64,000 bases of DNA from Baylisascaris procyonis. Its lineage: Eukaryota > Nematoda > Chromadorea > Rhabditida > Ascarididae. Positions 1 to 15,360 of this stretch are shown piece by piece. The position numbers were made by a program, and so were the translations under genes. The first letter of the stretch is position 1; every line of letters starts with the position of its first letter. The notes under the pieces are model-generated. The model was not told where the DNA came from. It saw nothing but the letters and a program-made list of their open reading frames with translations, and did no database searches. The stretch is taken from the NCBI GenBank assembly GCA_037389465.1, contig JAZARR010000082.1:4948501-5012500 (forward strand), in the 5' to 3' direction.

Positions 1-25
1 TTTTGCTGTTATTTAGATTAATCTC

Positions 26-50
26 ATATATATATATATATATATATATA
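26..50. repeat. (TA)n microsatellite
   Basis: About 12 TA units at the left edge. Confidence 0.9.
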
Positions 51-51
51 G

Positions 52-3000
52 TAGATATAAAATTTGAATCGTATAGCGTAATCTAAGAAGATTATGTTGA
101 ATTCTGAAAATGGCCTAATTCATAGAAAGGATAAGTCATTTCAACAACTTCATGGTATTTATTTTCTAAAAATTCCTTCTAATTTCGGAGGTTCACATCA
201 TATATGCTTCTCGAGAAGTTTTTTTTTTTCATGGAATTTGCTTTAACCAACTACATAAACACTTTCAAATATAATATTAGAGCAGTGTTTAGTGAAGAAA
301 TCCTTTGAAATAACCGCCATGTTCTAGTTGAACTGATACACTACCGCTAGTTGAACATTAAATTCTCTACACTTTTTAAATCTTCTCTTCTCATCTAACA
401 TAACAATTGAGTTCACCACATTCAGCGTCATGTCGACAAGTTACCTTACGAGATAGCTAGCATGCTCCTTTTTACTTCTATAACTACTGCCAGATCATCT
501 TTGAGGCAAAATTGAAGGCAAATGAAGACTTGCCAAAAGGAATCCAACATGGTTAACAAATATTTGTGACATTTATCGGGCATCACATCGAAGATCATTT
601 ATGCTTTTCGATAAATTTTTATAGTACTACTACTATTAAAAGTTTGCGCGCATATTGCCACTACAAACTTGTAAATTATATCGATTAATATATCAATTTC
701 TGCAGCTTCTTTTTTTGAAAAGTAGAACCAATGATTTTAACGATTCATATTGTTCTCAAGAGTATTCAAAAAGTAAAGCAAATGGATTCTCACTAGCTGA
801 AAGCGTATAGAGAATTAATTCCCACTTGTTGGAGAAGCATAGAAAGTAGATTCTCGTTGATCGTAATTAATTATAATTTGAAGTAATGAGGCTCCGATGT
901 CACTAAATATTCCGTGAAGTTTTGCATCAAATCCACAAAAATTATCATTTATTGTCCCATATAACTTTCGATTAGAAAACAATTTTGAAATGCAAATTCT
1001 CTGATCAACATCCTAAAAGACGATAATATGAAAAAGAAGCCGTGCATAAAAATTATTGAAATCAACTTTCTTCTATTTTTAATCATAAGCAATCGATATC
1101 CTCAGGTCGCTAGAGCTAAAAGTTCGAGCTATGATTACTCGACAATTTATACCTCATCAATTCGTATTCATATTTTTCGCATGCGAACGGAAGTTATCAT
1201 TTATGATACGATCATGTAACTATATTGTCGACGTTTTCATCTATGAGAAAAAAACTTTTACGACCTATGTGAAACGTATTTGATCACTTCATATGTAAAT
1301 TGAACGAAAATCGTTCTCAATATTGAAACGAGATCATCGCAAATATGAATTGTAAGCGGCGTATGTGGGTGTTGAGCGTTTGCTTCTTCGAAAAAAGAAA
1401 AAAGTCAAATTTATTTATCGCCTTTAAAATTTTTTGAAATATTGTCGGAAAGTAATTTCTCTTTTGGCGAAAAAAAATTCGATTCTTTTCAAAACGAATT
1501 ATGCTCAAAGCAGTGAATTTGTTACTAATCGATCGATAATATTAGGCATCCATAAAAATTCATACATAAATATATCCCATATCTCTAAAATTCAATGAAA
1601 TTTTATTTGAAATTCAATTTCGACTGAAATTTTGCATTCATTTGATGACTAAAAATTTTCGCACTATAAAAATCAACTGCTAAATGATTCTAACTTCATT
1701 CAGGTCAATCACAACATGTTAGCGATCCTTACGAGTATTGGATTACGCTAAACCCCTTCAATTTCATTCAAAGATCAATAGGCTGTGAACGAACTCGAAC
1801 CCTATCTTTATATGCAACGATTGAGAGCTTCCGCCGTTTAGCAGCTTGCCTCTCCAAACAAAATCACTTTACCGTGTGAATACAATTTCTGCTATAGAGT
1901 TCATCGTTGAAACAATAGTATTTTGAAGTTCACAAAGCTCGCAAAATAATTTATATATAATAAACGCGATAAATAACATAAAAGTATTCATCACATAAGT
2001 AAACAATACAAAAAGATTTTGAAAGTGAAGAGCAAATTGTTTGGGAAGTGATCGTCGAAAAGAAGTTGGTGCGTTAACAAAAAGAAAAAGCTGATTTTTG
2101 CACTGAGAGATGCACTAACAAAAAACTGCTCATTTAGACTTTTGAATAGTCGTCGAATTGCTTCTTTATGGGTGGCAATTTGAAAAACTCATTCCAGGTG
2201 CGAAATGTAGCATCGCTATAAGTGAGTTTGTGACGCTCGAACTTAGACCTTTAACACTTGGGAGGTGTGTGGCTGTTCTCGTTTCTCAATGATTAATACG
2301 CTCATTGAAGAGCATCCAAAAGATTGTTAAGCTCGATGAGAGCGCAACATAATTCGAAGCGTAACCGGAAAGCTTAGAATAAAAAAGAATTCGAATCCAT
2401 AAAACCAACAAACAGCGAAATTCATCGAACTAAATAATGCATGTCATACAGAAAAGGCACCACAACAGAAGCTAGACAAATACTGAGCAGTACTGCGATC
2501 AATATTACACAATATTTTCATAAGAATTCATTGCAGAAAACTTTTTTTTTTTTTAATGACAAATGATGAGAGCGATTAGCTTATGCTTGAAGAACGATGT
2601 TCGTATCCGATCAAATACCGCCGTAATGGAGGTGAAAAAAAACATAGACAGAATGTGTTACATGTGGCCGATATAAGAGCAACTCTATTGATTACCTCGA
2701 TATTACTGAAATAAATATTGTTATTTTATGATTATAAATGAGTTATTGACAAGTTTATTATTAATGCAAAAATTATATGACAAATTAATAAATATCTATT
2801 CGATGAGGCAAAATTAGAGCAAAGGATTCGCTCTCAACTGCGTTTTTGAAGATATTGACAGCTGAATGCATGGACCGCTTGCTAATATAGTCAGACTTAG
2901 ATGAGAGCACAGTGAGGTAAACGAAATTGCGCGATGAGGAGCTGAAAGATGGTGTTAAATCTGAGGGATACATTCCAGTGCAACGCTCTCAAGGTCGTCT

Positions 3001-4799
3001 ATCTGCTTGAAAAGAAATTATGCTAGCAAATTCAGTAAGGTCATTCAGTCGATAATATATGTGGTTGTTTTGATTGCTCCCTTTATACAAGCTAATCTGA
3101 TTTTGACAACCTTTTAACGAACAGCGAATTTTGCAGCTAAGACATGGAAGAAATTTTTGAATTTTATAAGGCTTCCTATGAAGTTAATTCTCGGAAAATG
3201 CCAACAGCTTAGGCAATGAACAATGAAACACGCATTACCTACGTCCCCTCCCCCCGTTCCTTAAATTAAAAAGGAATTCCCGATAAGCAATCCCAAAATG
3301 GATTATAAATTATGTCATCTATCGCAACGTTAAAGTATGCAGGCTAGCTGCATGCGCTTATCCCACAGCATTTGAATATTGCGTTTAATTTCCGCAGTTT
3401 TAATTTTTAATATTCCCAGAAATTCTAGTCGAAATCATATTGCCTCAAATCTTAAAACATTGAAGATTATGGAAAGTACCGATGTGTACCAATGAAAGCA
3501 TAGCAACAAATGAAAACAAGTGAGACGCATATCCATAATAGCTATTGCGACAGCTATTGACAATCTTCTTTATCAGGCCAACCAATTTCATAAAATATCA
3601 ATAAATAATAGAGCATATGGAATAGTGCAACTTATCGAAATTCTCATGTCAATTCCCAATTTCAAAAATTATTTTTCAGAGATCTGACAAATGTAAAATG
3701 TGGCTTAGCTGGCTAAGAAATGCGGCAAGCTTGTTGGCACTCATAAATGCTGCTAAATTAATCGCGAATTATTGGATTAATCTAAAAGTTAATAAAGAAG
3801 ATTATCCAACGCCATATAAATCAATAAAAAATTTCAGTAAAAATCAATTTTAAAAAGTGAAATAGCTTTCGAGTTGAAACTACCAAAAAAACAGATAAAT
3901 ACGCAAATTTACAAAAGCATATAAAAATGGGAAGTGAATGAATATGGGGAGTAGTGATTGCTATAAGAAGCACAACTGAGATAACTATGAGCGCGTATGT
4001 TCGAATGAACGCGACGAAGCAACCGAGCCGCACTTCGAAATGTATCAAATATGTTGGCTTATTCTCTCAAAACAAACGCTTGCCAAACAATGAAAACATT
4101 CTTATGGTCGAAGTGCTATGGGATACGAATCAACTCAATCACGCGTAGATGCCGCACCGAATTAAGGAAATCGTCATAGGACACAGATAAATCGGTAGAT
4201 CATCGCAATCGACAATTATCTTCATTAAGTGACATTTGCAGAGGGCAGGAAGTTGTGCGTCGGTTGAAATTGCGTTAACTCATCGATGAAATAATGGGCA
4301 AAGAAGAATTGAAAATATTGAGAGATGTGATTTGAATTGAGGAGACGAGTAGAGAGCGATTATGACATAAGGAACACACATGGGCAGCAGACAGTGAGTG
4401 CAGCTGCATCTATATGGAACATCGTATACGATTACAGTATGGCAGCTATCAAATTGTGTGTGAAAGTTTTCAAAAAATTACTTGTAAGGTGTTACTTTTT
4501 ATTGACATTCCGCATAAATTTATTACTGTTTTTTACTGCAGTTTCAGATTATCACTGTTTTTTTTACTACAGTTTCAGATCAATAAACGAAACATGTTTG
4601 CTATTGAACTCCGTTTACAAGGAATACGAGAGAACCTCATTCGAGTAATCAAATTTTTCATTGTCATTTATATTTTTTAGAGTGCCGCACGAAAATCACA
4701 TCCAAACATTCATTCAATCGACTCGAATTTCCGCCTCCATAAAGCGTTTATGACCATCATAATAAAACTACCCTATTTATAAGTCAATAATTCAAGATC
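52..4799. other. no supported gene
   Basis: AT-rich DNA with stop codons in all frames at short intervals. Only small ORFs occur, the most protein-like being 3987-4148 (MSAYVRMNATKQPSRTSKCI and on), without splice or promoter evidence. Confidence 0.5.
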
Positions 4800-5170
4800 C
4801 GTTGATATTTGCAAATAGTGAAGCTATTGTTGCAATTAATTTTTGCACTATTGCAAGATACGCTGCGTTAAAAACAATTCAAGAATTTAAGAATCTTTCG
4901 AATAGTTGAATAATGTAGAAGCGACTAGTTTTTTTCTTCGGCAATTGCAAATGCAATCTCTTACAATTCGCAATCAGTTTGCAATTTATGAAACACTCTT
5001 TCTTAGAGTGATGCTTTGCAATTGCAATATGCTTGCTATCAGCATATCGAAAAATTTCTAGCAAGCAACAAATTTGCATATCGAGTTCAAAAATAAAATC
5101 CAATCCATTATTGCAGCATTAAAACAAATATGAGTTATTGCATGCAATAAAAAGTGCCCATCACTATTGG
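4800..5170. repeat. cluster of TTGCAAT/ATTGCAA words
   Basis: Many overlapping copies of TTGCAAT, GCAATTGC and their complements occur here, on both strands. The same words cluster again at about 57480-57690. This may be a degenerate satellite or a binding-site cluster; no gene is seen. Confidence 0.4.
4993..5009. repeat. short hairpin CACTCT-TTCTT-AGAGTG
   Basis: A perfect 6-bp stem with a 5-base loop lies within a zone rich in TTGCAAT words. It is a small structure without a clear role. Confidence 0.5.
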
Positions 5171-8100
5171 CCAATGGCAAAAATCTCACAATAGTAGAAT
5201 TATGGCCTAGCAAATTCTACTGATCATACGCAAACAACTTTTATATGTAATTGTTATTTTTTTTTTATTTCGATATATGTAATTCAATACTGTACACTAA
5301 ATTCCAGTTGCACTTGAATAATTTACATAATGCATAAAGCTTTTGGAGATGTCAATATTAGTGCAATAAACTCTTTCGATCAAATGATGATTTTTTCTAA
5401 CTGCTTTTTGACCTGGATTAATTATTTGAATGGACGCGTCGAAGGCAAAAATATTCTCCTTGAGGGCTGAGAGGATCTTGCATAAAAATATAAAAATTGA
5501 GTTGCTATGTGAAAAAGAAAATCATCACAACGAACTAATTGATGTTTACTTGATAATAAAATCTAAATTTATAGAAAAATAAATACGATCATCGTTCGTT
5601 AAAAAAGAACAGCTATAAAGTGGTGGGTGATATTTGATGCTAGATGCGTCGTGTATGAATGATACTGCAGAGAATATATAGACAAGTGGCCAGAGAGCAT
5701 TGAATAATCGTATTGAGGGTGTTGTATGATGATGAAAAGGGGGAAGTTTGGCATATGTTGTCCTTGAAAAGGCAAAAAATCACCCATCTAAGGTGGATAA
5801 CTTTTCTTCATACATCTAAAAACTTATTCACCACGCATAATCACTTCCGCGTAATCCCTCTTTCTCTGAATTATTCGTTTTCATATTGAACGACCTCAGA
5901 ATAGCGTCTTCACTCGATATGAAATACTAAGCACATTAAATTAGACCACCTATTGAGAGTCATCTAAAACGATTTCAGGTATTTGAATATATATGGAGGC
6001 AGAAAACGTATAAACTTTAAACCGATTTTGCAGTTCATATCATCATTAAGTGTTTTTCGACGATGATGAATGATCCGCATTTGTAGAATGCATTTTGCAA
6101 CGCTGTTTTGCCAAATTTCATCCATTTCAAAGGAATCTCTTTTCGCTCAGCATGCACAGTGTTCGCAAAAACTGTGTTGAATTGAAAAATTAGGAATTTT
6201 AATCAATAAAAAAAGATTTTAGAACACATCAACTAATCGAAATGATTAAAAAATATATGCATTATATGCAAATTAAAAAAAAAGAAGAAGAAAATAATTC
6301 GCACAGATGAATGAATGCGATTATGGTTAAAATAGCCCCTTTATCTAGGCTTTTCATCTTTTAGCGTTAAAAGCAATGCGACTAACGAGAGATTACAATG
6401 AAATGAAATTTTTTCTCCTTGACTCTATAAAATTCTATTATTTTTATAGCTTTTTTTTCGTCATAAATCTATGGCTATATGAACTATTTAAAAGTTTTCA
6501 CTCGCTGTGATTTCTCGAATTCATGAGCTGTTTCAATTAAATGAGTGAAAATTTTCAAATGTTATGAGATCGAATAAATATCGAAAGTATATAACGCAAT
6601 ACAAATATAGCATCCATAGATCATTCATCAATGGATTCTACTCAACAGCAAGAAAGGAATGAAGTTTGAAACTAGTAAGTTTCTTGAAAAATACAAGATA
6701 GAGCGATATCACTTGTTGAAGTTCTAGTTCTTGTATCTAATAAGCAGCAAAATGAGAGATTTTTAAAGATTAGAAATTAAACATTTTAATGAATGTGAAT
6801 ACAATTTTTAATCGTTCTAATACTTAAGAATGCATTCCTCATATTCAAGCAATATGTTGATTTGTTAAATTAAATATAGAACTTATAGAAATTAATTATA
6901 GAAACTTCATAGAAATGGAGCCATATCGCATTCAAAGGAATATTTTAAGAAATTTATTCGCATGAAATAATAGATCAGCAATCAATAATGTTCTAATCAA
7001 AAAAAAAATCGCGAAAATGGACAAAATTCTTTGAAATATTTGCAAGAACAACGGCCACAAATGCATAGTGCTTACAAGAATTGAGCACTTTCGATGAAAC
7101 GAACGAAATCGTCCGTCCGTTACACTTTCTAGCCACCCAATGATTCAGTTGATGAATAATGATCGACGATAATCAAAAATACGATCAGTTGATGATGACT
7201 GCACTATCTAACAGCTTATTATCACAAGTCAACAATAAAAAAGCAAACCAATGCAGCAGGCCGCTTAATAAAGAACTTTTGTTCAGAAATTTTGAAATTC
7301 ATAAGCAATAAAGGTAATGAGGAGTATGGCTGTTGTTCCTATCTAATAATATATGGAAGTAAGCATAAATAAAATGTAATGAAAGGCTGATATGAGAGCG
7401 GCCGGCCATTGATGTTATCTAACTTGCGAGCACGCTATAAGTTTCTAGATGTAGATACCGCTATCCTCATTTCAAAACATCACAAATTAGCGCAAAAAAA
7501 AACTTTAACGGCATAATTTTTAAGCAACGAAACATGAATCATTAAAATATTTTTCAAGTGCAAAATTATCGGCTAGTTTTTAGATGAAAGCTAAATATCG
7601 CTACTAAGATAACAAATAATTATTGAGAAACAATACAGGAAACGATTGTAAGTGAGTGAATGCAATTTGCGCGAAATGTTATGTTAGGTGGCGGTATGTG
7701 TTGAAATGTTGCTGAACGAAAGCGAATGGATGAGTGGCATCTAATTGACTCACATAAATCCTTTCTATAGCGCAATCGGCAACTGTATTTTGCAGAAGAG
7801 AGGTGTGCACACCAAGACCCTCCCGGCTAGTTTGATTTATGAAGCATCACTAAGCTGGGCAAACTCTATATTTCGGCTATCAACGTAATTTTCGACGATG
7901 TCCCTACCCGCCGATTTTCATATTCGACATTCTTAGAGCAAAACAATGATTTATAGACTATTTTTGATTTTTAATTCTACTAAGCAAAAATTTGATTAAA
8001 ATTTCTGCTTATGAGTTTGCGTACACATATTTTCAACGACACGTAATTGAAGTGAAATGTTTCGATCGAAATTCTTAGTACTTGAAATAAAATAGTACCA

Positions 8101-11100
8101 TATAAGATAAGTGAAAAAAATAGTTGCCGAATTTGTTTTGTTGATTTTAAAATGTTAGATACAAGCCGACTATAAGTAATACACTAGAAGAATTCCCACA
8201 ACTATCGTATCTTTTATACTCTGAAATATTCCTACCGATGAGCGGCATAAACTTCAGCGGATGTTTTTAGAAAGTCGGCATTTACGATAGGAATATTGAA
8301 TAAGCGGCATAGCGTTGGGAATGGAATGCGGAGAGCGAATATTTCCGGATCCTTAAAAGCCTTCGTATAGAGGTGAACCGTCAAATACATTATGTTGAGT
8401 GGTCGGATCGTGGTTTTTTTTTTTGGTTCTACATTTATGCGGCTTGCCTCTCACCTCGTACCGTACGCATAAATTCATGAATAATCCATAACATTACGAG
8501 AAAGCTGAACGTCGAACGTTTCACTAACATTCAATACAACTTCCATTGCATGTGGGAAAATTCTAGTTGCTGAATTCAGTAGACAGTCTTCCAAGCAAAA
8601 ATACTTATTACTCCTTTTTTCCCCTCAATTTTCCCAGGAAACTTTTGCGACAGCAATTTTTTGTAAAGTTACAACGCTATGTCAAATAATAATTAAATTA
8701 GCAATATCCGATAGTTTTATTCATTTTTTATCAAGGTAATCGTGAAGACCTGTTCGACTGATATAATTTCATTACCACTGATAAAGTCTGAATGGAATTA
8801 GAATTGATGGAGAGGTCCATATTCTTATATGATGATGGTAACAATATCACCCAGTTTTTGTTATAAAACGTATGCCATTGCATATAAGTAAGAAGTTTTA
8901 TCGATATTCGCGATTATTTTATACATAGATATGATATTTTAAAACTGCAACAGAAATTATCAAAGAGATGATGAATGAAACTTTTTTTTTTTAATTTTTA
9001 ATTTTTGTGTCTTGATTTATGAGAGATTTCATAAAAAACGATCACAGAAAACGATTTTTCATACTGTGATAGAAAAAATTAGCTACAAATTAGCTATATT
9101 TTACTTTCTAAGCAAACAATCTGTTCCTCTAAACTGAAACATCGTTTTGCTTTCATCATTAAAATCAAATCTCATACCAACGGAAGTGGAAATTGAACGG
9201 GAGAAAATTTGTAAGAGGATTATTTTGAACACATAAAAATCGACTTTCAAGCGTATAGTCTAAAGTGTGGCGGCATTGATCCACGTCAGCAAGGATGTGC
9301 CATCTGAAGGTGGAACAAAGATGTTGTAGAGATGTAGATAAGCGAGCTGTTTTTCACAGGACACAAATGCAGAATAACGCAAGAAATATGCTCATTCTTG
9401 AAAGCTTCCCATGCTTCGCGATATGTCGATTCATGGAAAGACTCAATGACTCAGATTTGCCTTTCTATGCAAATGAAGCAAATCGAAAATGATGTATTAT
9501 CGCAATTCCAGAATAATAGCTACATTTTGAGACAATCCTTAAAATTATTAATGGATATCGAAAAAATACTCTGAAATAAACGGATTTTTTCTACTTTCTT
9601 TCAAAAAACTTTAGGTAAAGGCCAACTTCGATCAAGACATAAGGACGAACACATAGAAAATATGGAGTCTCATTTTCTTTTCCCACATTTCGTACTCTGT
9701 GAACTCTTTTGTATCGGAGATGGGTGGGCATAGGAGGACTGGGACAAATATTTCCACTCATCCGATATGAAATCAGCTTGAGCTATTTGCGCAGTTAACA
9801 TCTACTGTACAAGGAAGTAAGTCAGCTGTAAGTCAACTGCAATGGAAACAGCTACAAAGCGAATGGATTGACCTTTTGCAGCAATTGAGGGGGTCTAATT
9901 TATGGTGTAGTTCAAAGAAATAACGTCAATGAAGATAGAGGCACATTGTCCTATCATAGTTTTTACGAATCATTTTTGCTCTTCGATAATCGTGCCACTA
10001 ACCACTGATAAAAACCTCTAAAAAGATCAATAAGATGTTGCTATAAGCATTTTAAAGATATCTGAATGTAGTAGTACTACAATCAAGCTCAAAGTGGCGC
10101 CCTATCGGATAGGAAGAGATGATGTGGGGTCAGACAGGAAGAGATGAGGAGTTAAAGCAGAATGTTTGAAAAGCGAATGATCTCGACAAGCAGAACTTTT
10201 AGACTTTTTTGCAAAACGTAGGATTTTCAATGAGATGATTAAGAGGAAAGGTGGGATATTGGAGGCAAAATGCGGTCACCATTCGTAGAATTACTTGAAT
10301 AACTAAAATACAGGATAGGGTTGACTGTAATAGCTCCCATAAGTGATTAAATTTGTATTCAGCACTCAATTCGATCCGTGCACAAAAGTTAACGTATACG
10401 ATTATTGGTGAAATTTTTTGACGCTCACTTACGGCCCATAACATTACGGTCATCGAAATACGAGGGGCATCATTCGTCTGCTGTTTGACACACACCATTG
10501 CCAGCAGATTAGAGAGCAGAGAATTTTGTCGGTGCCTTTTACCAATGAATAGTATGCGATGAGATAAATGTGCTTATCCAAGCAAATCTGTCCGTATTAA
10601 TAAAACCACCGACTCATAAAACAACAAAACTTTATACATATGTGATACCGCTATTTTTTATTCTTAAATTCATCTAATTTAATTATTCTACGAAATTATT
10701 GCAGCTACTTCATATTCTTTGATGATGTAAAAAATAGACGAAGAATCATTGAGAAGCTGATGGAATATGTGAAAAAAGATTGAATGTATCACCTTTCTAC
10801 TTTCTCTATTTCTACTACGACATGACAAATCAAGTAACTGGGAGACGAAAAAAAAATTTCTTCTAGAACTCAAAATTAGTGCTGTAGAAAAATACTAAAG
10901 AAAATGCGTTTATTGAGGAATATACTAAACATAGTGTATATTTGTATATTATTGCAACAAGTTTATGGTAATAAATTTTGGGGCCAAATCATTACTACAT
11001 TGTTTATGACTTCGAATTTGCCAACTAAAAAGCATTGAGCTTTCACTTTCTTGAAAATGCTACCCCTATCATAGACATTTATAATAAACTATAGACTTAA

Positions 11101-14100
11101 TAAAAGAACAATGAAAAAAAGTAACCAATAGCGAAATCGCAAATATTTTATTGCGATGGAATTTTTTATTGTTTCGTGGTCATTACTGATTGATGCATCA
11201 TCTCATTGCTGCATAAGTAATATTATTTATCAATAAATAATATTCAAATGATAAAAGTTTTATTTTGCATATATTCAATGAGAACGAATGCGTTGAACGT
11301 CACCAACTCAATAAGTCTTTGAACGAAGAGCGCCATCGAATGCATACCGTAATCGGCTGGGAAAAAAAAACTATTGCCTCAAATATAACGTTGGTAAGAG
11401 TACGTGATTGTTGTGCACATTAGAATATTGAAGTTTTCCGATATGAGCAAGCAACCATCTTAATGTGTTGCTGCTCTCTTTAAAAGATCGTTTCCTAGTA
11501 ATAAAACCCCTTCACTTTATAAACTAAAAATCTTTTTTTTTTTCTACAACTATATCTTTAATATAAAATTTGATATTATAGGTTATTTTTTCGTTTATTT
11601 TGAAAAATTGGATGCATAAAATTAGATGAAGCAATCATTTAATGCTTGAAATCTGAAATGTGACATATTGTTGCTAATATAATGACCTCTGAAACCTGAA
11701 ATGAAACCTGATCTGAAAGCTGAAATGTGATCTATTATTGTTGATATAATCGACTCGAAAAATTGTTAAATGACGAATAACTTCATAATGCTTTAATCAT
11801 ATGGAATATCTTTTAATTAATAAGCAATTTTGAAATGACCAATAATATGCCAAAGAAAAGTCTTTTGAGAGTTAACAACTAACTAGTTGCTTCAAAAAAA
11901 AAAAAAAAAAGATTTGAAGGAGATAGCGTTGACTTGATTGCTCAGTGCAAAAATAATGAATGGTATCCAAATTATACTGAGTATTATTTTAATTGAGTGG
12001 GCTAAATATAGTTAAAGCATGTGTATCTTCCAAAGAAAAATGACTTGCATTAACTAAATTGACTGAACTGTGTAATCTAATCAGTCAGTAAAAAAAAAAA
12101 CCTATCATTGGTAAAAAAAAAATTCGATGCAATATTCAAAACAATGTGAAAAGCTTGCGCTATAAACTTCCTGCAAAAAAAAACCATCTTCTAACTTAGC
12201 TGGCATAGAGAATGAAAAATCGGCCAAAGTAAAATGCTTGCAAGATTTTTTTCAAATCTTTTAATGTCCTTAAAACTTTCCGAAACCTTTTTGCAACTTG
12301 GGAACAAACTTAGAAGTTAGCATAAAACGATCACGACATAAATTGCACACATAAAATCTCACAACACCACCTTCAATTCGGTCCCAAAGAAAAAAAAACC
12401 ACATAGAGGGATAGACACACGTATATAAATGATTCGAAAAAGCTCGCATTGTCCACTAATAATACTAATAATAGGGTGGTTAATAGTTACTATTACAGTA
12501 AAAAATTTGAAAAAAAGGTTGGGGGTCAGAATGTATTTATATCGGCAACATTTGAGTAAAAAAATAGAGGAAGCCATAGGCGTCACTGTAATGCTGAGAA
12601 ATGTCTACTCAACACACCTAAGTCTTGCAATCGGAATGATAGACACAGAACATTTCAAATCAAGCCACGTAGCTTTAATGCATCAAGTACAAGCAAAATA
12701 GCAGAGAAGAAGGCTATAATCAACAATAAAATACCAAAAAGCCTCATTAGGTGTAGTGCCGCCATAAGCGCCAAGTTGTAAGAGCAAGAGGGTCGACTGG
12801 AAACTTGATAATATCTTACTGAAAAAAAAAAAACGACTGACGATGGGAACGCAACACTTCCAAGCTGGAGATGCCTTTTTTCAGAAATGTTGATTTTTCC
12901 AGCGACGACATAAATCTATTTACAAATATGTAAATATATGTGCGACTCAACAAATTGAATGTATTTTTGCAGTGATAAAGAAAACGACGAATAAGAAAAA
13001 CGATTACGACATTAGTGTAAGCAAAAGAAAGTTATCGGTTGAGGGTGGAGAAGGAGGAATATGAACGAGGTTACTCACGAGAGCGTTTAAAGAAAGATGT
13101 GAACGTCGGATAGCGAGAAGGCAGGCAGCCACAAAGTCGGCTTCCCACAAAGGAGTGCTTTAGCAACTTCCGTGTGAAAGTATCATCACAACTTCGTCAC
13201 ACATATGTAATACAATGCTTGTGAGTTTGCACAAAAAAAATCCCTCCAAAGAACGAACGCTCATTTTTCTTGCCTTTATCGATAAGTTATTCAAGAACCC
13301 GATTACTCAACTCAGGTTTTACTACCCTCTGAAGGTCCGATTAGATGGAAGAAAAAAATTAGATTAAAGAAATAAACAAAGAATGCGCTTGATGGGGGAG
13401 TGGGGAAGGGGTTATGAAAAAATCTCATAAGTTGTTGGGAACCTAAGTGAAAAACAAGAACCTACAACGAGAATAAATTGCATCTATAGACCGTCCACCA
13501 TCTGTGGTGGTTACGAAATGATAAGGGGAGAGAGATACGAACAATCATCTTGCCCTTCGATTGGCTCATATGACCATTATAGATCAAAACTGTAACGCCC
13601 ATATCCCGTCCATTAAACGAGTAGATATAAAGTTATAGTTCTCATAGATTCTAAACGAATATCCATAAAATTCATCGACTTACAAGCTGAGAAATCCTAA
13701 TTGTGCCAATAATTGAAGTCTTAAGAGCGTCTTTTTACGTTTCCGACATCCCAAAATGCTTGTGCGATATCCTTTATAATCCTGCAAGGAAATGCTGAAT
13801 ATAACGCAATGATAAACACTTCAACATATTTCCATATGAGAGCATCACCAGATGAAATTATTGAAACGATAAGAAATTATTATTACGTTTTTTTTTTACC
13901 AAAATCGTTTTGCAGTGATATTTAATGAGAGCTAATAGGGATATTTAGAGATATAAATTTTCTGAGCATCATCTCATCGTCGGTCCACTTCTTAAAGACT
14001 TTTGAAATAGAATAATTTTGAATGAAATTGAGATAAGAGATTTTCGAATAAAATTTCAACGATTACTATGAATGTTGTAATCAAGTGAGAGAATCTTTTA

Positions 14101-15200
14101 AAAACAATATGAATTATTTCAGGTTTTTTTTTCAATGTAATAACGCAACAAAATGAGAATGGAAATATCGCAAGTAGTGATAAATTGTTGAGGATGAACA
14201 ATTCGAATTGACCTGCGAACTCAACCTTTAGATACAGTTCTTTTTACCATTCCATGAAAAGACTCTTTTTTTGCGACAATAATAGAGAAAATTATCAAAA
14301 CGATTGAACGATTCAACAATTACGACAATTCGATTCTTTATTCATAGTGACTATAAAAAAGAATCACGAAATTCTCTACGCTCTAAAAAATATAGTAAAG
14401 TGAATTATCTCAGAAATGTGATCAATCTTGAAGTCACTCATTTTGATGCGTTCCTAAATTCCTACTTTTTCAGAAGATTTGTAGCGAATACTATAAGCTA
14501 TTGAATAGATGAGAAAGTGTTAATTAAAAATTGTAAACATAAAATTTTATTGAGGCGATTCGACGAAAATATTGCTAACATATACCTCATCTAAATGCTT
14601 TGCATTACCACTATTAGACATTGAAATAGTGCAAACATTTTTATACTATACCGATCGGGTATGTGAAGGCCACTATAGCATTTGAATGTAAATTACTAAA
14701 GGAAGTGAACGCTTTTTGTGATGTTTGTAAGTGTTCACCTGTTATTTTGCATACAACAGTACGTGACATCTGTGTATGGGGACATATTGGAATTGAAAAT
14801 ACAATATGCATTCGCATATGCAATTCATCATTTCTTCTTTCATAGCATACGTCTCACAAGAAGACTTGATTCCATCCTAATGCTTTTGATAGAATTTTTA
14901 GGGAAGTTGTATCAAATGCCATTGTTGGATTTAGAGGCTTTTTATGATGAAAAATTTTAACCAGATAGTTTTAGATTGGAAATAGCTTCATCGTTGTAAG
15001 TTGAGGAGCTATTTCTATTCTAAAACTGAGGAATGGTTGGCAGTAACAGAGGTCAAATAGCGACAGCATCAGTAGTGATAAAGGAGAGGGACGAATGATG
15101 AAGCGGGAGATAATAACATAAATTATGTGATCTTGTAAAAAAGTCTGCGAAAATTGATAAACCCATCGATCGTATGTTTCGTTCGGTTCAGAATTTTGTT
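5171..15200. other. no supported gene; sparse repeats
   Basis: Long AT-rich stretch. A minus-strand ORF start at about 10498-10430 ends at a perfect GTAAGTGAG donor but has no partner exon. The open frame at 12429-12701 looks like chance. The direct repeat at 11645-11751 is listed separately. Confidence 0.45.
11645..11751. repeat. degenerate direct repeat of about 39 bp
   Basis: CTTGAAATCTGAAATGTGAC with its next 19 bases (11645-11683) is repeated with changes at 11713-11751 (CTGAAAGCTGAAATGTGATC and on). The spacer repeats the motif CTGAAACCTGAAATGAAACC, so the block looks like an expanded CTGAAA-type repeat. Confidence 0.5.
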
Positions 15201-15360
15201 CATTGAACGTCATGAGCATCGTACAGTGCTGTGCTTTCCCACTGTGCTTCTTCTTTTATTTCTTTATTCTTTATTTAAATCTGCCTCACTTCTTTTTAAG
15301 TGTCGATTGTTTCATTTTTTATTCTCGTATTTTATTTTCACATTTCCTTACAATGAAATC

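Noticed and set aside
1780..1830. tRNA-like B-box word (GGTTCGAGTTC on the minus strand) and a similar one at 53.9 kb
   Set aside because: No T-stem pairing, A box or acceptor stem around either word.
10199..10498. 99-residue minus-strand ORF
   Set aside because: It reads through a perfect GTAAGTGAG donor and has no recognisable domain; at most the first 23 codons could be an exon, and no partner was found.
12429..12701. 90-residue plus-strand ORF
   Set aside because: Composition follows local base content; no splice, promoter or family features.
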